A DNA stretch of 64,000 nt from Lingula anatina (taxonomy: Eukaryota; Brachiopoda; Lingulata; Lingulida; Lingulidae), in NCBI RefSeq assembly GCF_001039355.2, contig NW_019774180.1, positions 698,315 through 762,314 on the forward strand, given 5' to 3'. Below are positions 26,406-39,800 of this stretch, piece after piece. Position 1 is the first letter of the stretch; every line of letters starts with the position of its first letter. The notes under the pieces were generated by a model. The model was not told where the DNA came from. It searched no databases and saw nothing but the letters and a program-made list of their open reading frames with translations. The translations under genes were made by a program, and so were the position numbers.

Positions 26406-29041
26406 GAGTGTGGTTGTGTGCATAGTAATCAATTATCTGACTTCGAGGTCCCATATGCTTTGAGTTTAAAGAAGGCTGGTTTTGATAACAGCTCATAGAC
26501 ATGAAATTTACAATCGTGAAAGGATGCTATGTTTTAAGAAGCTGTTTTATTTGATTTAGGTCTATTACAAAATAGAGTTTCCTTAAACGTAGCCCCCACG
26601 CTCGACGCGCCCCCCACTCAAAAAGTAGGAAGCTGTAGCTCGTGAGAGCAAGTAAAACCTTTCTAGCAAAATGCACGGATTAAATGCTAGGACCTCTCAC
26701 GGTGTATCGGTACAGACTGCATCGCAAAAGTATACCATTCAGTGTGAAAATGGCTTATAAACATTATCGCTACACTAGGACCCACCAAGGTATTCATTAA
26801 ATGCATTGACTTAAAACGCCGTATGACAGTATTCATCAAATTTTAAATCGTGCTGAATAAGTGTCGGAGCAAAAATATTGCACAACGATTAGATTAAAAA
26901 ATTTTGATATTGCATTTTTTGACAATAAATACGATGAAAGAAGTATTTTCATAAACCACGTATATATCAGATTGCTTGATTATATCAAAAGAAATTCAGT
27001 GCGGTGTGTATGCAGAGACACCTCCAGCACTAGTTTGTATTACGATATTTACCCCATATATTTACCCCATACCTCAGGTAGATACGGGGGGGGGGGTCTT
27101 AACTAATCTTGAAGGTGGATTTGGCTCCAACCCAAAAGTACAGGATAAGACTGATCATAATAAAGTCTGTAGATATACCGAAGAAAATTTTAATATACCA
27201 AACTCGGGGGCAGGGGACACCTACATGACACAAATAGGGCTCATCAACAAGGACATCAATATACAAAAACATATCTTACAGAACAGCTTAAATTGATAAC
27301 CTTGGTTAATTTCAATATTCGTTATTTTCAAAATCACAAGGAAATTCAATTCCCGGTTAAAATTTACATTAACGACTTACTTATATGAATATCACGAATA
27401 TTATCAGGCAGGTAATGTGCTAGATGCGAAAAACTATGACTTCATGGCCAACCATCGCAATCTAATTATATAGCCCATCTGTCACCACGAGTTCATATCG
27501 GTAATATTTTACTTTTATTTCCTTTTGATCTAAATATCCAGTAAAACTAAGGTTTTTCACTTCAGAATTTACTTAGAAGGTCCGTTGTTATAAACTGTTA
27601 TCCCTAATTGAAAATTTCTCTTTACTCGGATATTTTATTAAAGCAAAAGTGCAGGTTCATTGCTCAAAATTTTTATTAGTCTGAACCCTCAACGGTTGGA
27701 AGGTCTATTGGTCCGAAACTGTCATCTCCCTTCCGTCCTTCTTGACTTATGTTTTGACTTTCATCACCGCACATAAAATATGAAATATACTGACTCAGAG
27801 GGTGAGCCTTAAAAACGGTAGAAGAACACGTGCGGGCTGGCGTAAAGGTTGTCAGTCAAACAACAACAACAACAACAACAATAATAAATTTAAATGTTAA
27901 AACAACGGGGAACACATCATGTTTTTCATTTAATCACATAACTTGTACACCAGCATGCGCAAATTGAAGAAGCATGCCTCCACAACTACTGTTTCTGACT
28001 TGTAACAGACTTGTAAGAGTGCCGACTGCGTTACCAGCTGTGAAATGTTTTACTCACTTTGAAAATTCAATCATCACTAGTTTTGTTCTTTGATTTATCT
28101 CCTACAAGTATGCCTACTGGTATAACGTTGTAAAAATTATGATAATCTTCTGTATAGAGCAGCTGTTTTTGAGCGACTTTAGTTTGCTTGTTACTGAATA
28201 TTAAAAAACGGGGCGATGCACCCTACCGACAGTAAAATAAGCATTAAATAAACTATTTTTCCACTCATGATCCAAATATTATATTTGAAATGTCAAACTA
28301 TCATGGAATACCAATATATTTTTCTTGCACCAAGTACTTGAACAAAATGAAACTTTCTGACAATTTTGGGGGAACATACGTTACGTAGTATTAGCCATGA
28401 CGCAAAACCCCTTGAGTTACAGTTTAAATATTTATATAAACATCCTTACGTCATGTATAATTTACCATGACTGAATCAGTACAAAATATATCCGAACGCG
28501 GTATAAAAATTTTATTTAAATGACCTGGAACATACGTTACCATTTACGGCTCTTTGCATAATGTAAAGACATGGTTAAGATTAAAAATTAAATTAAAATT
28601 GAAACAGTCGTGGGTTTTTGTTTTATACACATAAAATTATGTTTAAAAAAATGGAATACAACTTTGGACTTCATTCAATTTTATTTTTGGACACTTCAGC
28701 ATGTGAAATGCATCTCTATATTGGGTTTGGGTGGCAAGCGAATCATTCAGCGCGTTCCCGCGTCCCAACGACTGACGAACTCAAATTGTACTCTGCTGCA
28801 TTTGAAATAAACTTTACTTTGAAGACCGTTTTGATTAAAAAAAAAAAAAGAAAGAAAAAAAAGCAGTCGCAGGATCTAGCAAACACGAAGCTTACGAATT
28901 GATAACGCGCCTTAAGTTCCAAACTTTTTGGGAAAATACCCGTTTGAGCTCATGCGTCGTCGAATGCTAGTTTGCATAAGCTTATGATTCACCCAAGTGA
29001 CATGTACCCAACTTATGTAGGCCTGTCTCTAGTAGGCCTAC
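26406..29041. repeat. 2.6 kb duplicated block, copy 1 (empty site)
   Basis: The block starts GAGTGTGGTTGTGTGCATAG and is nearly identical to 29072-32845 apart from small indels (G-run of 11 versus 10, A-run length, a missing TTAAATGTTAA-type stretch) and a retroelement insertion. No recognisable gene is inside. A frame around GRYGGG is interrupted differently in the two copies. At 27454-27466 the sequence ATCGCAATCTAAT is single, the unoccupied target of the Penelope-like element. Probably one haplotype of the locus. Confidence 0.85.
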
Positions 29042-29070
29042 AATGTACTTATTAACCCATTACAGTGACG

Positions 29071-29071
29071 N
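29071..29071. other. Single N (assembly join)
   Basis: An N lies exactly between the two copies of the 2.6 kb block, as expected where two contigs were joined. Confidence 0.9.
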
Positions 29072-29885
29072 GAGTGTGGTTGTGTGCATAGTAATCAATT
29101 ATCTGACTTCGAGGTCCCATATGCTTTGAGTTTAAAGAAGGCTGGTTTTGATAACAGCTCATAGACATGAAATTTACAATCATGAAAGGATGCTATGTTT
29201 TAAGAAGCTGTTTTATTTGATTTAGGTCTATTACAAAATAGAGTTTCCTTAAACGTAGCCCCCACGCTCGACGCGCCCCCCACTCAAAAAGTAGGAAGCT
29301 ATAGCTCGTGAGAGCAAGTAAAACCTTTCTAGCAAAATGCACGGATTAAATGCTAGGACCTCTCACGGTGTATCGGTACAGACTGCATCGCAAAAGTATA
29401 CCATTCAGTGTGAAAATGGCTTATAAACATTATCGCTACACTAGGACCCACCAAGGTATTCATTAAATGCATTGACTTAAAACGCCGTATGACAGTATTC
29501 ATCAAATTTTAAATCATGCTGAATAAGTGTCGGAGCAAAAATATTGCACAACGATTAGATTAAAAAATTTTGATATTGCATTTTTTTGACAATAAATACG
29601 ATGAAAGAAGTATTTTCATAGACCACGTATATATCAGATTGCTTGATTATATCAAAAGAAATTCAGTGCGGTGTGTACGCAAAGACACCTCCAGCACTAG
29701 TTTGTATTACGATATCTACCCCATATATTTACCCCATACCTCAGGTAGATACGGGGGGGGGGTCTTAACTAATCTTGAAGGTGGATTTGGCTCCGCCCCA
29801 AAAGTACAGGATAAGACTGATCATAATAAAGTCTGTAGATATACCGAAGAAAATTTTAATATACCAAACTTGGGGGCAGGGGACA

Positions 29886-31198
29886 CCTACATGACACAAA
29901 TAGGGCTCATCAACAAGGACATCAATATACAAAAACATATCTTACAGAACAGCTTAAATTGATAACCTTGGTTAATTTCAATATTCGTTACTTTCAAAAT
30001 CACAAGGAAATTCAATTTCGGTTAAAATTTACATTAACGACTTACCTATATGAATATCACGAATATTATCAGGCAGGTAATGTGCTAGATGCGAAAAACT
30101 ATGACTTCATGGCCAACCATCGCAATCTAATGTGAAAATAGTTTCATTGGATCTTAGTTTTTGATAGTCAGAAAGGTTTCATTTATGCTAGATCCTGAAA
30201 TTTGATTTACCTGTTGACTGTTTCGTCTGTTCACTCTGACAGACTTGGTCACAACTGAATTACCTGTTCAGGTGAAGGTGAACAGGTAATTATCTCAGTC
30301 TTGATGATGACTTGTTAGCCCCTCTCGCCCCCTCCCCCCAGGGTGGGTTTGAGAATGTAAGAACAAGAAGTGTGGAGTGGTATATCAAATCGGGTGTGGG
30401 AGCTGTGACAGAGTCTATGTTGGAGAGACGGGAAGAAAATTAGAAACAAGACTAGAGGAACACAAGAAAGATGTTAAGGAAAATGTAGGTGAGGGAGTTA
30501 ACACCAGATCCAAACGCTCTATGTCAACAGGAGTTCTACACAAATCTGCCATCACAGATCATATGTCAGATAACAACCATGTGCCAAAATGGGACAATGT
30601 AAAGGTGCTAACCGGTGAAAATGACTACAGCAAGCGCAAAGTTTTGGAATCGATCTGGATAAGAAGGAAGAAACACACCATGAACAGAGATGAAGGAGCA
30701 CACAAGCTGTCCCATGTGTATGACGACATTCTCAAACCCACCCTGGGGGGAGGGGGCGAGAGGGGCTAACAAGTCATCATCAAGACTGAGATAATTACCT
30801 GTTCACCTTCACCTGAACAGGTAATTCAGTTGTGACCAAGTCTGTCAGAGTGAACAGACGAAACAGTCAACAGGTAAATCAAATTTCAGGATCTAGCATA
30901 AATGAAACCTTTCTGACTATCAAAAACTAAGATCCAATGAAACTATTTTCACATTAGATTGCGATGGTTGGCCATGAAGTCATAGTTTTTCGCATCTAGC
31001 ACATTACCTGCCTGATAATATTCGTGATATTCATATAGGTAAGTCGTTAATGTAAATTTTAACCGAAATTGAATTTCCTTGTGATTTTGAAAGTAACGAA
31101 TATTGAAATTAACCAAGGTTATCAATTTAAGCTGTTCTGTAAGATATGTTTTTGTATATTGATGTCCTTGTTGATGAGCCCTATTTGTGTCATGTAGG
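29886..31198. repeat. Palindrome with 468-bp arms
   Basis: 29886-30353 is the reverse complement of 30731-31198, around a 377-bp loop. The inner arms are the 3' tail of the Penelope-like element in both orientations. The outer ~245 bp are host flank, including the target site. Insertion alone does not invert host flank, and an N follows at 31199. The outer part is therefore likely an assembly fold-back. Confidence 0.85.
30364..30769 (+). CDS. GIY-YIG endonuclease domain of a Penelope-like element
   Basis: A frame entering as KKCGVVYQIGCGSC and ending GGGGERG-stop at 30769. GVVYQI and VYVGETGRKLETRLEEH form the GIY-YIG core with its helix arginine. KVLESIWIRRKK supplies the later glutamate. 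The CxxC-like pairs before and inside the core are typical of the Penelope endonuclease. The domain nicks target DNA for reverse transcription of the element. There is no start codon of its own; it is the C-terminal end of a longer RT-endonuclease protein whose front is lost. The first ATG-like codon is irrelevant here. Confidence 0.85.
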
Positions 31199-31199
31199 N
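31199..31199. other. Single N (assembly join)
   Basis: The N follows the folded-back arm. The sequence after it (CAGAGTGAACAGACG) repeats 30846 onward, so the join re-enters the element's real right end. Confidence 0.9.
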
Positions 31200-32619
31200 C
31201 AGAGTGAACAGACGAAACAGTCAACAGGTAAATCAAATTTCAGGATCTAGCATAAATGAAACCTTTCTGACTATCATCGCAATCTAATTATAAAGCCCAT
31301 TTATCACCACGAGTTCATATCGGTAATATTTAACTTTTATTTCCTTTTGATCTAAATATCCAGTAAAACTAAGGTTTTTCACTTCAGAATTTACTTAGGA
31401 GGTCTGTTGTTATTAACTGTTATCCCTAATTGAAAATTTCTCTTAACTCGGATATTTTATTAAAGCAAAAGTGCAGGTTCATTGCTCAAAATTTTTATTA
31501 GTCTGAACCCTCAACGGTTGGAAGGTCTATTGGTCCGAAACTGTCATCTCCCTTCCGTCCTTCTTGACTTATGTTTTGACTTTCATCACCGCACATAAAA
31601 TATGAAATATACTGACTCACAGGGTGAGCCTTTAAAACGGTAGAAGAACACGTGCGGGCTGGCGTAAAGGTTGTCAGTCAAACAACAACAACAATAATAA
31701 TAAACAACGGGGAACACATCATGTTTTTCATTTAATCACATAACTTGTACACCAGTATGCGCAAATTGAAGAAGCATGCCTCCACTACTACTGTTTCTGA
31801 CTTGTAACAGACTTGTAAGAGTGCCGACTGCGTTACCAGCTGTGAAACGTTTTACTCACTTTGAAAATTCAATCATCACTAGTTGTGTTCTTTGATTTAT
31901 CTCCTACAAGTATGCCTACTGGTATAACGTTGTAAAAATTATGATAATCTTCTGTATAGAGCAGTTGTTTTTGAGCGACTTTAGTTTGCTTGTTACTTAA
32001 TATTAAAAAACGGGGCAATGCACCCTACCGACAGTAAAATAAGCATTAAATAAACTATTTTTCCACTCATGATGATTAGAAATGTCAAACTATCATGGAA
32101 TACCAATATATTTTTCTTGCACCAAGTACCTGAACAAAATGAAACTTTCTGACAATTTTTGGGGAACATACGTTACGTAGTATTAGCCATGACGCAAGCC
32201 CCCTTGAGTTACAGTTTAAATATTTATATAAACATCCTTACGTCATGTATAATTTACCATGACTGAATCAGTACAAAATATATCCGAACGCGGTATAAAA
32301 ATTTTATTTTAAATGACCTGGAACATACGTTACCATTTACGGCTCTTTGCATAATGTAAAGACATGGTTAAAATTAAAAATTAAATTAAAATTGAAACAG
32401 TCGTGTGTTTTTGTTTTATACACGTATATGTTTTAAAAATTGAATACAACTTTGGATTTCATTCAATTTTATTTTTGGACACTTCAGCATGTGAAATGCA
32501 TCTCTATATTGGGTTTGGGTGGCAAGCGAATCATTCAGCGCGTTCCCGCGTTTCAACGACTGACGAACTCAAATTGTACTCTGCTGCATTTGAAATAAAC
32601 TTTACTTTGAAGACCGTTT

Positions 32620-32624
<5 letters not shown>

Positions 32625-32664
<40 letters not shown>
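32625..32664. repeat. Poly(A) run
   Basis: Nearly 40 A residues. The corresponding place in copy 1 (about 28839-28862) has a shorter run broken by G. Confidence 0.95.
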
Positions 32665-32668
<4 letters not shown>

Positions 32669-32845
32669 GTCGCAGGATCTAGCAAACACGAAGCTAACGA
32701 ATTGATAACGCGCCTTAAGTTCCAAACTTTTTGGGAAAATAACCGTTTGAGCTCGTGCGTCGTCGAATGCTAGTTTGCATAAGCTTATGATTCACCCAAG
32801 TGACATGTACCCAACTTATGTAGGCCTGTCTCTAGTAGGCCTACT

Positions 32846-33853
32846 TAGTACTCCCTTTTTGTTCCTTTCCCCCTTCCACTACCCAATGGCTCGTACGCAC
32901 ACGTAACGGTTTACGTGTTATATTTGAAAATCAGATGAAAATGATAAAATATATTTCTTCTTAACCAAAGTGGATTTTAGTTTAAGTTGATTGCCAATAG
33001 TAATAACTAGTTTATTTTCTCGACAAGCATTGGTTGCAAGAAAACTCTTAATTGGTCTTGTCTTGTTAACAGCGCTCCTACTATGTTACCTTGTACATTG
33101 TTTATTTGCAAGTAAAAAATCAAATATTGCACAAATATGTGTTAATTTGCTTATTTACGAAGGAAATTTAAAAGAATTGAATAAAGGTACATGTATCATA
33201 TTTTATTACGTATTAAAACTGATTAGACAATTCTGCATCAACACGTACTCTAAACACCTGTCTTTGTTTTCTAGGTACGAGGTAACGTATCCATGTTGCC
33301 ACATGACGTCAGGATGTTTTGGTGAAAACCATGGGACAGCTAGGACAGGGAAATTGAAACCAGTAAAGTGGATTCACTGGACGTATATCCACAAGGTGAG
33401 TTTTAAGAGTGAACTTGCAGGGCAAGAGTGTTATATTTAAGTTAAAGATAATTAAGGGAGCTGCTCCTTTAACAAATCAGGATAAAACGAGCACCTGTTA
33501 GAATTACGGAGCTTTAAAAAAGAATAGAAGCATCGCTTGTGGAGATTACGGTGTACAGGTACGTGTACATCATACATGTGCTTCCGAAGTTTGGTAGCCC
33601 AAGTAGACTTCACTACCACTGCTTATAATTGGATACTTCTCAGTGAAATACAGATTTATTTCATTATTATTATTATTTTTTTTTTTTGTCTTGGACCAAG
33701 TTCGTGAATTATGCTATTTTTTATTATTGCTATTAGCCGGACTACTACAAGTACTAGGATAATACTTAATAGATGACCTGAGTTGACAGGACGCTAACCA
33801 TTGTTTTATGGTATTAAAAAGGAATGAATTAATTCATTATTTCAGAGTTCAAT
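32846..33853. other. Upstream of TTC24
   Basis: Contains the TTC24 promoter or leader. A segment at about 33275-33394 is bordered by a good acceptor (TTTTCTAG) and donor (AAG|GTGAGT) and could be an untranslated exon. A TTATTA repeat lies near 33666. A splice acceptor (TTATTTCAG) stands 8 bases before the TTC24 ATG. Confidence 0.4.
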
Positions 33854-36800
33854 ATGGATGAAGAGAGGACACATCAGAAGAAACAGGGTCTTATTGTAGC
33901 AGAAATAGACAAGTTTACGCGACAAGGCACACAAGAACTCAATCAAGGAAACTTGAAAAAGGCACTAGCTGCCTTTTCTAATGCATTTAAAAGATCTCTT
34001 CCACTCAATGATGGATTTACAGAGCGGGCATGTGCATTCAATTTAGGGGCAGTATACATTGCTGTGAATGAACCCAAAAAGGGACTTGAACTATTACAGC
34101 GGGCTGTTCCTCCTCTTAACGGTAGAGATGGCCAGTCAAATGGTGACTTGTATTATAACTTTGGGCTTGGTTACGAGGCCTTATCAGACCTCCCAGAGGC
34201 CATCAGGCACTACAGTTTGGCACAGGAAGAGTACAGGAATGAACTGACAAACTTTCAGATGGAGTCTGATGTGTGTCTCAGACTTGCTGATCTCTATACA
34301 AAACTGAACAAGTTCTCCCAAGCTGCAGACAGTTACAGAAGTGCTGCAACAGTGTATTTAAAACTAGGCGACCTTCCCACTCAGGCCAAGATGATGTGTA
34401 AGCAAGCAGGTCTTTTAATAAAAGTAGGGGATACTGATAAGGCCATTGAAGTGACTGATGATTGCTTGAAGATGTGTAAAAACATTGAGGAAAGTCCAGA
34501 TATTGGTAAGAACTGTCAATTTAATTTAACATAGCTTAATCTATTTTAATGTATTTTAGTGTAAGTTATTAAGACCATCTGTCATTTTACACTCCATATA
34601 CTGTACTTATTAATTTACCATGCCCTCGGCCTGTACATTATGCCCAAATCTTATCTTTTAATGAATTCAGGCTAGGTTTGCTTACTTTAGACAGCTTTAT
34701 TGGCACCATGTTGCTAACAGAATTCCTGTTGAAGATTTCGTTATTAAGGGCTACAAATAAGGAAAAGTGTTTTCATGTATGAGAGTATACCCTCAATAGT
34801 GTTGTGTGATAATTGCTAGTCTCTCAGGGTGGCTTTATTAAATATAAGCAAATCATGCATTAAATCACTGTTACTAAAAATTAATGTTTTTAAGCAGGCA
34901 AACGTGATATGCAACCCATATTTAGTGCAATTTTATATCTCTACTGGGAATATGCAATTCTCATAACGTGTTCCTAAAATAAATATTTTCAGCAGTGGCA
35001 ACGTTGTATAATCTGTTTTCATTTGAGTAGACAATCGATTTTGTAGCACTGTGACTTTTTATCAGGAACTAATCACTTGTATGTAATTCATTGGTCTCGC
35101 AATATTGTGTGATAGCAATTTGTCACACTATCTAGTTGAGATGGAAATGAATATTTTATATAGACGTAATGGCATTGGCAAGTAATTCATCAGCAGTTTT
35201 ACAGCACCAAAACATTTTGCAACCAATAATTTTTATGCAGTTCTGCTGTTTCTGAAACATTATTTGCACATGTCAGATTGAAAAGTGCCTATGCATTTTC
35301 TCCTCTATATCTTCCAAGGGCTAATTTTCTTTCAACTAAATTAATATGATCTTTAGTAGGTCTTAGATGGATTTAATTGTTTTTCCAGCAAAAGTGATGG
35401 TTGAGTTAGGCATTCTGTATACACAGTGTAGGGAGTTCTCCAAGGCTGCCAGTTGTTTTGAAGAAGGTCTACCACACTGCCGTGGACTCAGTGCTGATGA
35501 GAAGACTGAGGCGGTGCTGCTACAGAACTTAGGAGCTGCATATAATTCTTTGGGAGACTTCCAGAGGGCTCTTAGTTTTCATCAGAAGGCTGCAGATCTT
35601 CATGGTATGCCAATTTTATAAAGTTTTACAGTGATGACTCGATGTTTACATTTGTTGGCCATCCCTTGGCTACTTCTATTAGTGTTTATTACTGTTTTGA
35701 ATATATTTCAATTTGATGTAGTTAAGACACACACCAATGAAAATTCATAAATTGGGTTTAATATTGTTATTTATGATTTCAGGCAAGTTCAGGAACCGTA
35801 CCTCTCAGGGCGAGTCCTTCATGAACTTGGCATTTGCTTGCACCCAAACAGGAGATGATGAGAGTGCAGAGGAATACTACAAACATGCCCTGCAGGCTGC
35901 AAAAGATGGAGGTGAGGTGTATAATAGAATAGTAACAAGAATATTGCATGACTTTGAACTATCAATTTTTGAGTGTTACACATGATTTTCTGAATTATTA
36001 AAAGTATATAACAGGTACAAGTTATAATTGTGTCTGCATTTAACATAATAGTAAGAAAATGCTGTATGTACCACTTACATTTAATCTTTATCTATAGGTG
36101 ACAGTCATGGAGAGTGGCAAGCACTGGAGGGACTTGGAGTCCTTGCCTTTGTCAATGGCAGCATAGAGAAAGCTGTGCGATATTTCAAGCAGGCTTTGGG
36201 CAAGCTATCCGTGTGTGAAAGCAATCCCCAAGCCCAGGAGAGAATAGTTGCAAAACTCACAGATGCCCTAAGTTATCAGCTTCAAGTTGGTGGTCATGTT
36301 GATGGCAGCAGTGCCCACGGTTTGATGAATGGAGGTGGTAATGGATACACTCACAGTAGAAGAAGCAGTAGTAGGAGTGGACATGATATGGCAGGGCACC
36401 GGTCCCCACATCAGCACTCGGAAATAAATGGATGGACTAAGCAGTCATCAGCTGAACCCACTGTGGAAGTGCATCAAACAAGAGAGAGCCCAAAACATGG
36501 AAAGACCAATAGGAAAGAAAGGTGAATACTTAGACTCCAAAACAATATCCCATTACAATTACTCCCTCCTGGATAATTTCCTAACAGGCAATTTTTCTCT
36601 GCAGAGTACTACCACTTATGACAATATTTCCCTCTTTGATGATTGTCTCTCTCCCTCTCTCTCTTTCTCTATCTCTCCTTTACATATGTATTATATCTTT
36701 ATTAACTTTAAGTCAGCTTAATAGCATTATTATACAAGATAGTGAAATATGTTATAATGTTTATTCTTCATTAAAATCAGTTACATGTCATTTACTATTA

Positions 36801-39800
36801 CTTCTATATTTGTGATACTCAAACATATACAGTTCTGAAATACATTAGAAACACAGGGAGCTTTGCAAATTGACCTGCTTTTTTCTTTGAATTGAATGAA
36901 TTGCTTTGTTGTTGGTAAAATGTAAACTTCTGTTTCTAACAGAAAGTCAAAAGTGACAAGAAGAGCTACATGGAGGGAAAATATGATGATGCATTCTGGG
37001 CGTGTTGGAATGCTTGGCCTTGGCATTGAACCTCATGAACCAGTTGATGAAAAGAAAAGACATTCTGACACAGAATTGATCAGTAGAAGGTATGTGCTAC
37101 TTATCAAATGTGGTTTGAACTGTTACCTTTTAGCTAAGTGGCTAAATTGTAAAATTATTGTTTTTAATTGTAATGTTTCAAGGTATTGCATATTTGCTGT
37201 CTTTTAATACATGCTGTGTTTTAATTGTTGAAATTAAAAATCAGGCAACAATGATGACATGTAAAAAAATATTTTAAACAAAACAAGCACAGGAATAATG
37301 AAAGTATGCTTTGATGATTTTTGTATTTCTTCACCCCAAAGGACTGGATCTCGACCTTCTTCAAGAAATGCATCACGGCCATTTACAGCTGCTTCTGATC
37401 ACCATCAAACCAGCCCAGACAGTATGAATAGGAGGTATGAGAATATTTTTCTCTGTAATGTTTAAATAACATTTTGAATATTAAAATGTATATTTATGTT
37501 ATTCTGGTTGTAGTTACCATCAAATAAACATTGAAAATTGCATCACATGGTAACATTGACAATCATATGAAGTTCATTTTCCTTGTGAGTTTGTTTACCA
37601 TCTGTATGTGATTTTTATTTTTTAACATGCAGTTTCTGAAATGGTCTGATTATATTGCATATCCAAGGAGAGGCAGATCCATGGGGAGTAGGCCCCACCC
37701 CTTTAAGCTTTCCAGAAAGTGTATTTTTACCTACAATGCCAAATTTGGCCACACTGAGGTTTTTAGGTATATTTATACGTATGATCTTATGATCTTTTCC
37801 ATAGAATGAGAAGGAGCAGAGATTTAAATGGAGACTTTCAAAACCAGTCATTGAATTCGACTCGTCATGGGAATCAGCCAATACGCCATGATACTTACTA
37901 TCATACTGATGATGATGATTGGAAACAGAGATTGAAGGACATGAACCTCTCAGAGTCCAGTCATTCTAGTAGTTCAGGTAGGCTGACAAAACTCTGGTGA
38001 AGAATAAAGTACACTGTGATGATTTAATACAGCTTGAATTCTTTTGAAGTGACTTTTTGAACTGGTCAGATTTGAACATCAGTTAATATAGTTACAGTAG
38101 AGTGTTATATTGAAGTTTTATTCAGGAATGAGTTTATCACAAAGAGAATGCATGTATATGTAAAAATGATATATGATATAAACTTTATTTTTATCAATTT
38201 TTATGACATCAAAAATTTTTTTCAGATGAGGAATCTGTTGTAGCACCTACAGGTAGAAGGCCATTGTCTGCTTCCACACCTAAAAAATCATTGCAAGTAG
38301 CTCCCCAACCTTCACATAGCAAAATGGCATATAAACAGGAGAAAGGGCATCCCAAGCAGAGACAAGTAACTGATAGTAGTATAACAAGTGTCACTGAAAC
38401 TGAAACCAGCACAGAGAGTGAAAAGCCAAAAAGGCGCAGGCACAGAAAGAAGTCCAGTTCAAGTGAAGAATCTGAGTCTGAAAGTGAAAGCACAACTGAA
38501 AGCGATCACAAAAAGAAAAGGAAAGGACACAGGAAGAGAAGAGATGTTTCCTCTTCATCAGAATCAGAATCTGAGAGTAAAACTGAAACTGAAACTGAAA
38601 GTGAGTATGATAAAGGGAAAGGAAAGAGCAGAAGACATCGCAAGAAGGAAACTTCCTCTCCCTCCACTTCATCTGAGAGTGACAGTGAATCGAGTAGTGA
38701 TGGTAGCAGCAGTAGCAGTGGTAGTGGAAGTAGTAGTGGCAGCAGTGGCAGTGGTAGTGCTAGCAGTGACAGTGAATCTGATAGTGATGAGGAAACTTCT
38801 AAGACTGAGGAGAATTCTGATTCAGAAGATGAGGATAAAAAAAGTGTGAAAGAGGCAATGAAAAAACATCTTAATGATTCGTCATCTGACAAAGAGGATG
38901 GTTTTAAAGAAAAATCAGATAAGAAAAAAATGGATGAAACAATACCTACAAGGGTGTCGGAAAGTGAATCCAGCTCAGACACTGAGACAGAAACAGGCAA
39001 AGAAAAGGCAGACTCTGATTCAGGCTCTGGATCTGAAACTGCAACAGAAGAAAAAAAGGATGAAAAAGAAAGGTCAGTACAACACAATTATTCTTTGACT
39101 TTGTTTTGTGTTGTTTTGTTATAGAAGTATACTTTGGTTAGTATCATTCTCTTATTATCACTTCCTAGGTGAGGGAATATGTTTCTAAATAAACTTAATT
39201 TGTAAATGTATATTTGAGCAGGTTTTGTAAGCAATATGATTATTTTTTATCTTGTCTGTTGCAGTTTGCAGCCCCCTCCAGTACCTCCTCCTCTGAATGG
39301 TACCTATGAGACGCCAGTTCAGTCTTCAGAGTATGCCAAAGTTGACAAAACCAAGAAGCAAACAGACACTGAATCTGAATCTGAAGGTAAAATATGTTGA
39401 TATTAAAAATATATTTTGCATCTTTGATATTCTTTGTGTCTCCTTTTGCTTTCAAAAATTTAAAGTTTATGTTGGTTTGAATGTAGAATCAAGTTGGCAG
39501 TGCAATGTTGGTTATTGATTGAGGATTTGTATTTGAATGTGTGACATACTGAATTCCTCCAGACTCCAAATTAGTATGTTCAAGAAGAACATCAGGTGAG
39601 ATTTTTCCAAATAAAAATGCATTACCTTTAATACACAATTTGGTTTGATGCAGATTCTGAGGATGAGAATGAAACTGAAAAAGATGACCCAGGGACAACA
39701 GAAAAACTTGACAAAACCTATGAGAGTCTCCATCCCAGAGACAGCAGGGATGATGAACAGCCGTCTACATCTGCCTCACCCCCACCTTTGCCAAGAGGAG

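Larger units (their letters stand above)
30132..31275 (+). mobile_element. Penelope-like retroelement fragment with target-site duplication
   Basis: Between two copies of ATCGCAATCTAAT (30119-30131 and 31276-31288) lies an insertion absent from copy 1 of the block. It consists of a 31-bp leader, an inverted 3' tail, the C-terminal endonuclease frame and the direct 3' tail ending GACTATC. Inverted or repeated terminal pieces are known for Penelope-like elements. The reverse transcriptase part is missing, so it is a 5'-truncated copy. The stretch 30925-31199 inside it is probably an assembly fold-back, so the true insertion is shorter than shown. Confidence 0.8.
29072..32845. repeat. 2.6 kb duplicated block, copy 2 (occupied site)
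   Basis: Same sequence as copy 1, in the same orientation, with the Penelope-like insertion and a folded-back segment in the middle (30132-31275). Homology ends at TAGTAGGCCTAC in both copies, after which they diverge. Copy 2 runs on into the TTC24 side and copy 1 into the N. This fits two alleles assembled in series; a true tandem duplication is the alternative. Confidence 0.85.

Noticed and set aside
26861-27296. Frames around GRYGGG in copy 1 of the duplicated block, and the 130-codon version at 29570-29962
   Set aside because: They have no proper start, depend on the length of a G-run that differs between copies, and match no family I know.
32991-33440. 149-codon frame with a hydrophobic start, upstream of TTC24
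   Set aside because: It opens with TTG, has no recognisable domain, and likely splice sites (about 33274 and 33395) cut through it. It is better read as leader or intron sequence.
38506-39087. 193-codon frame on the strand opposite TTC24 exon 8
   Set aside because: A mirror of the Ser/Glu triplet repeat. The true frame has matching splice phases on the plus strand.
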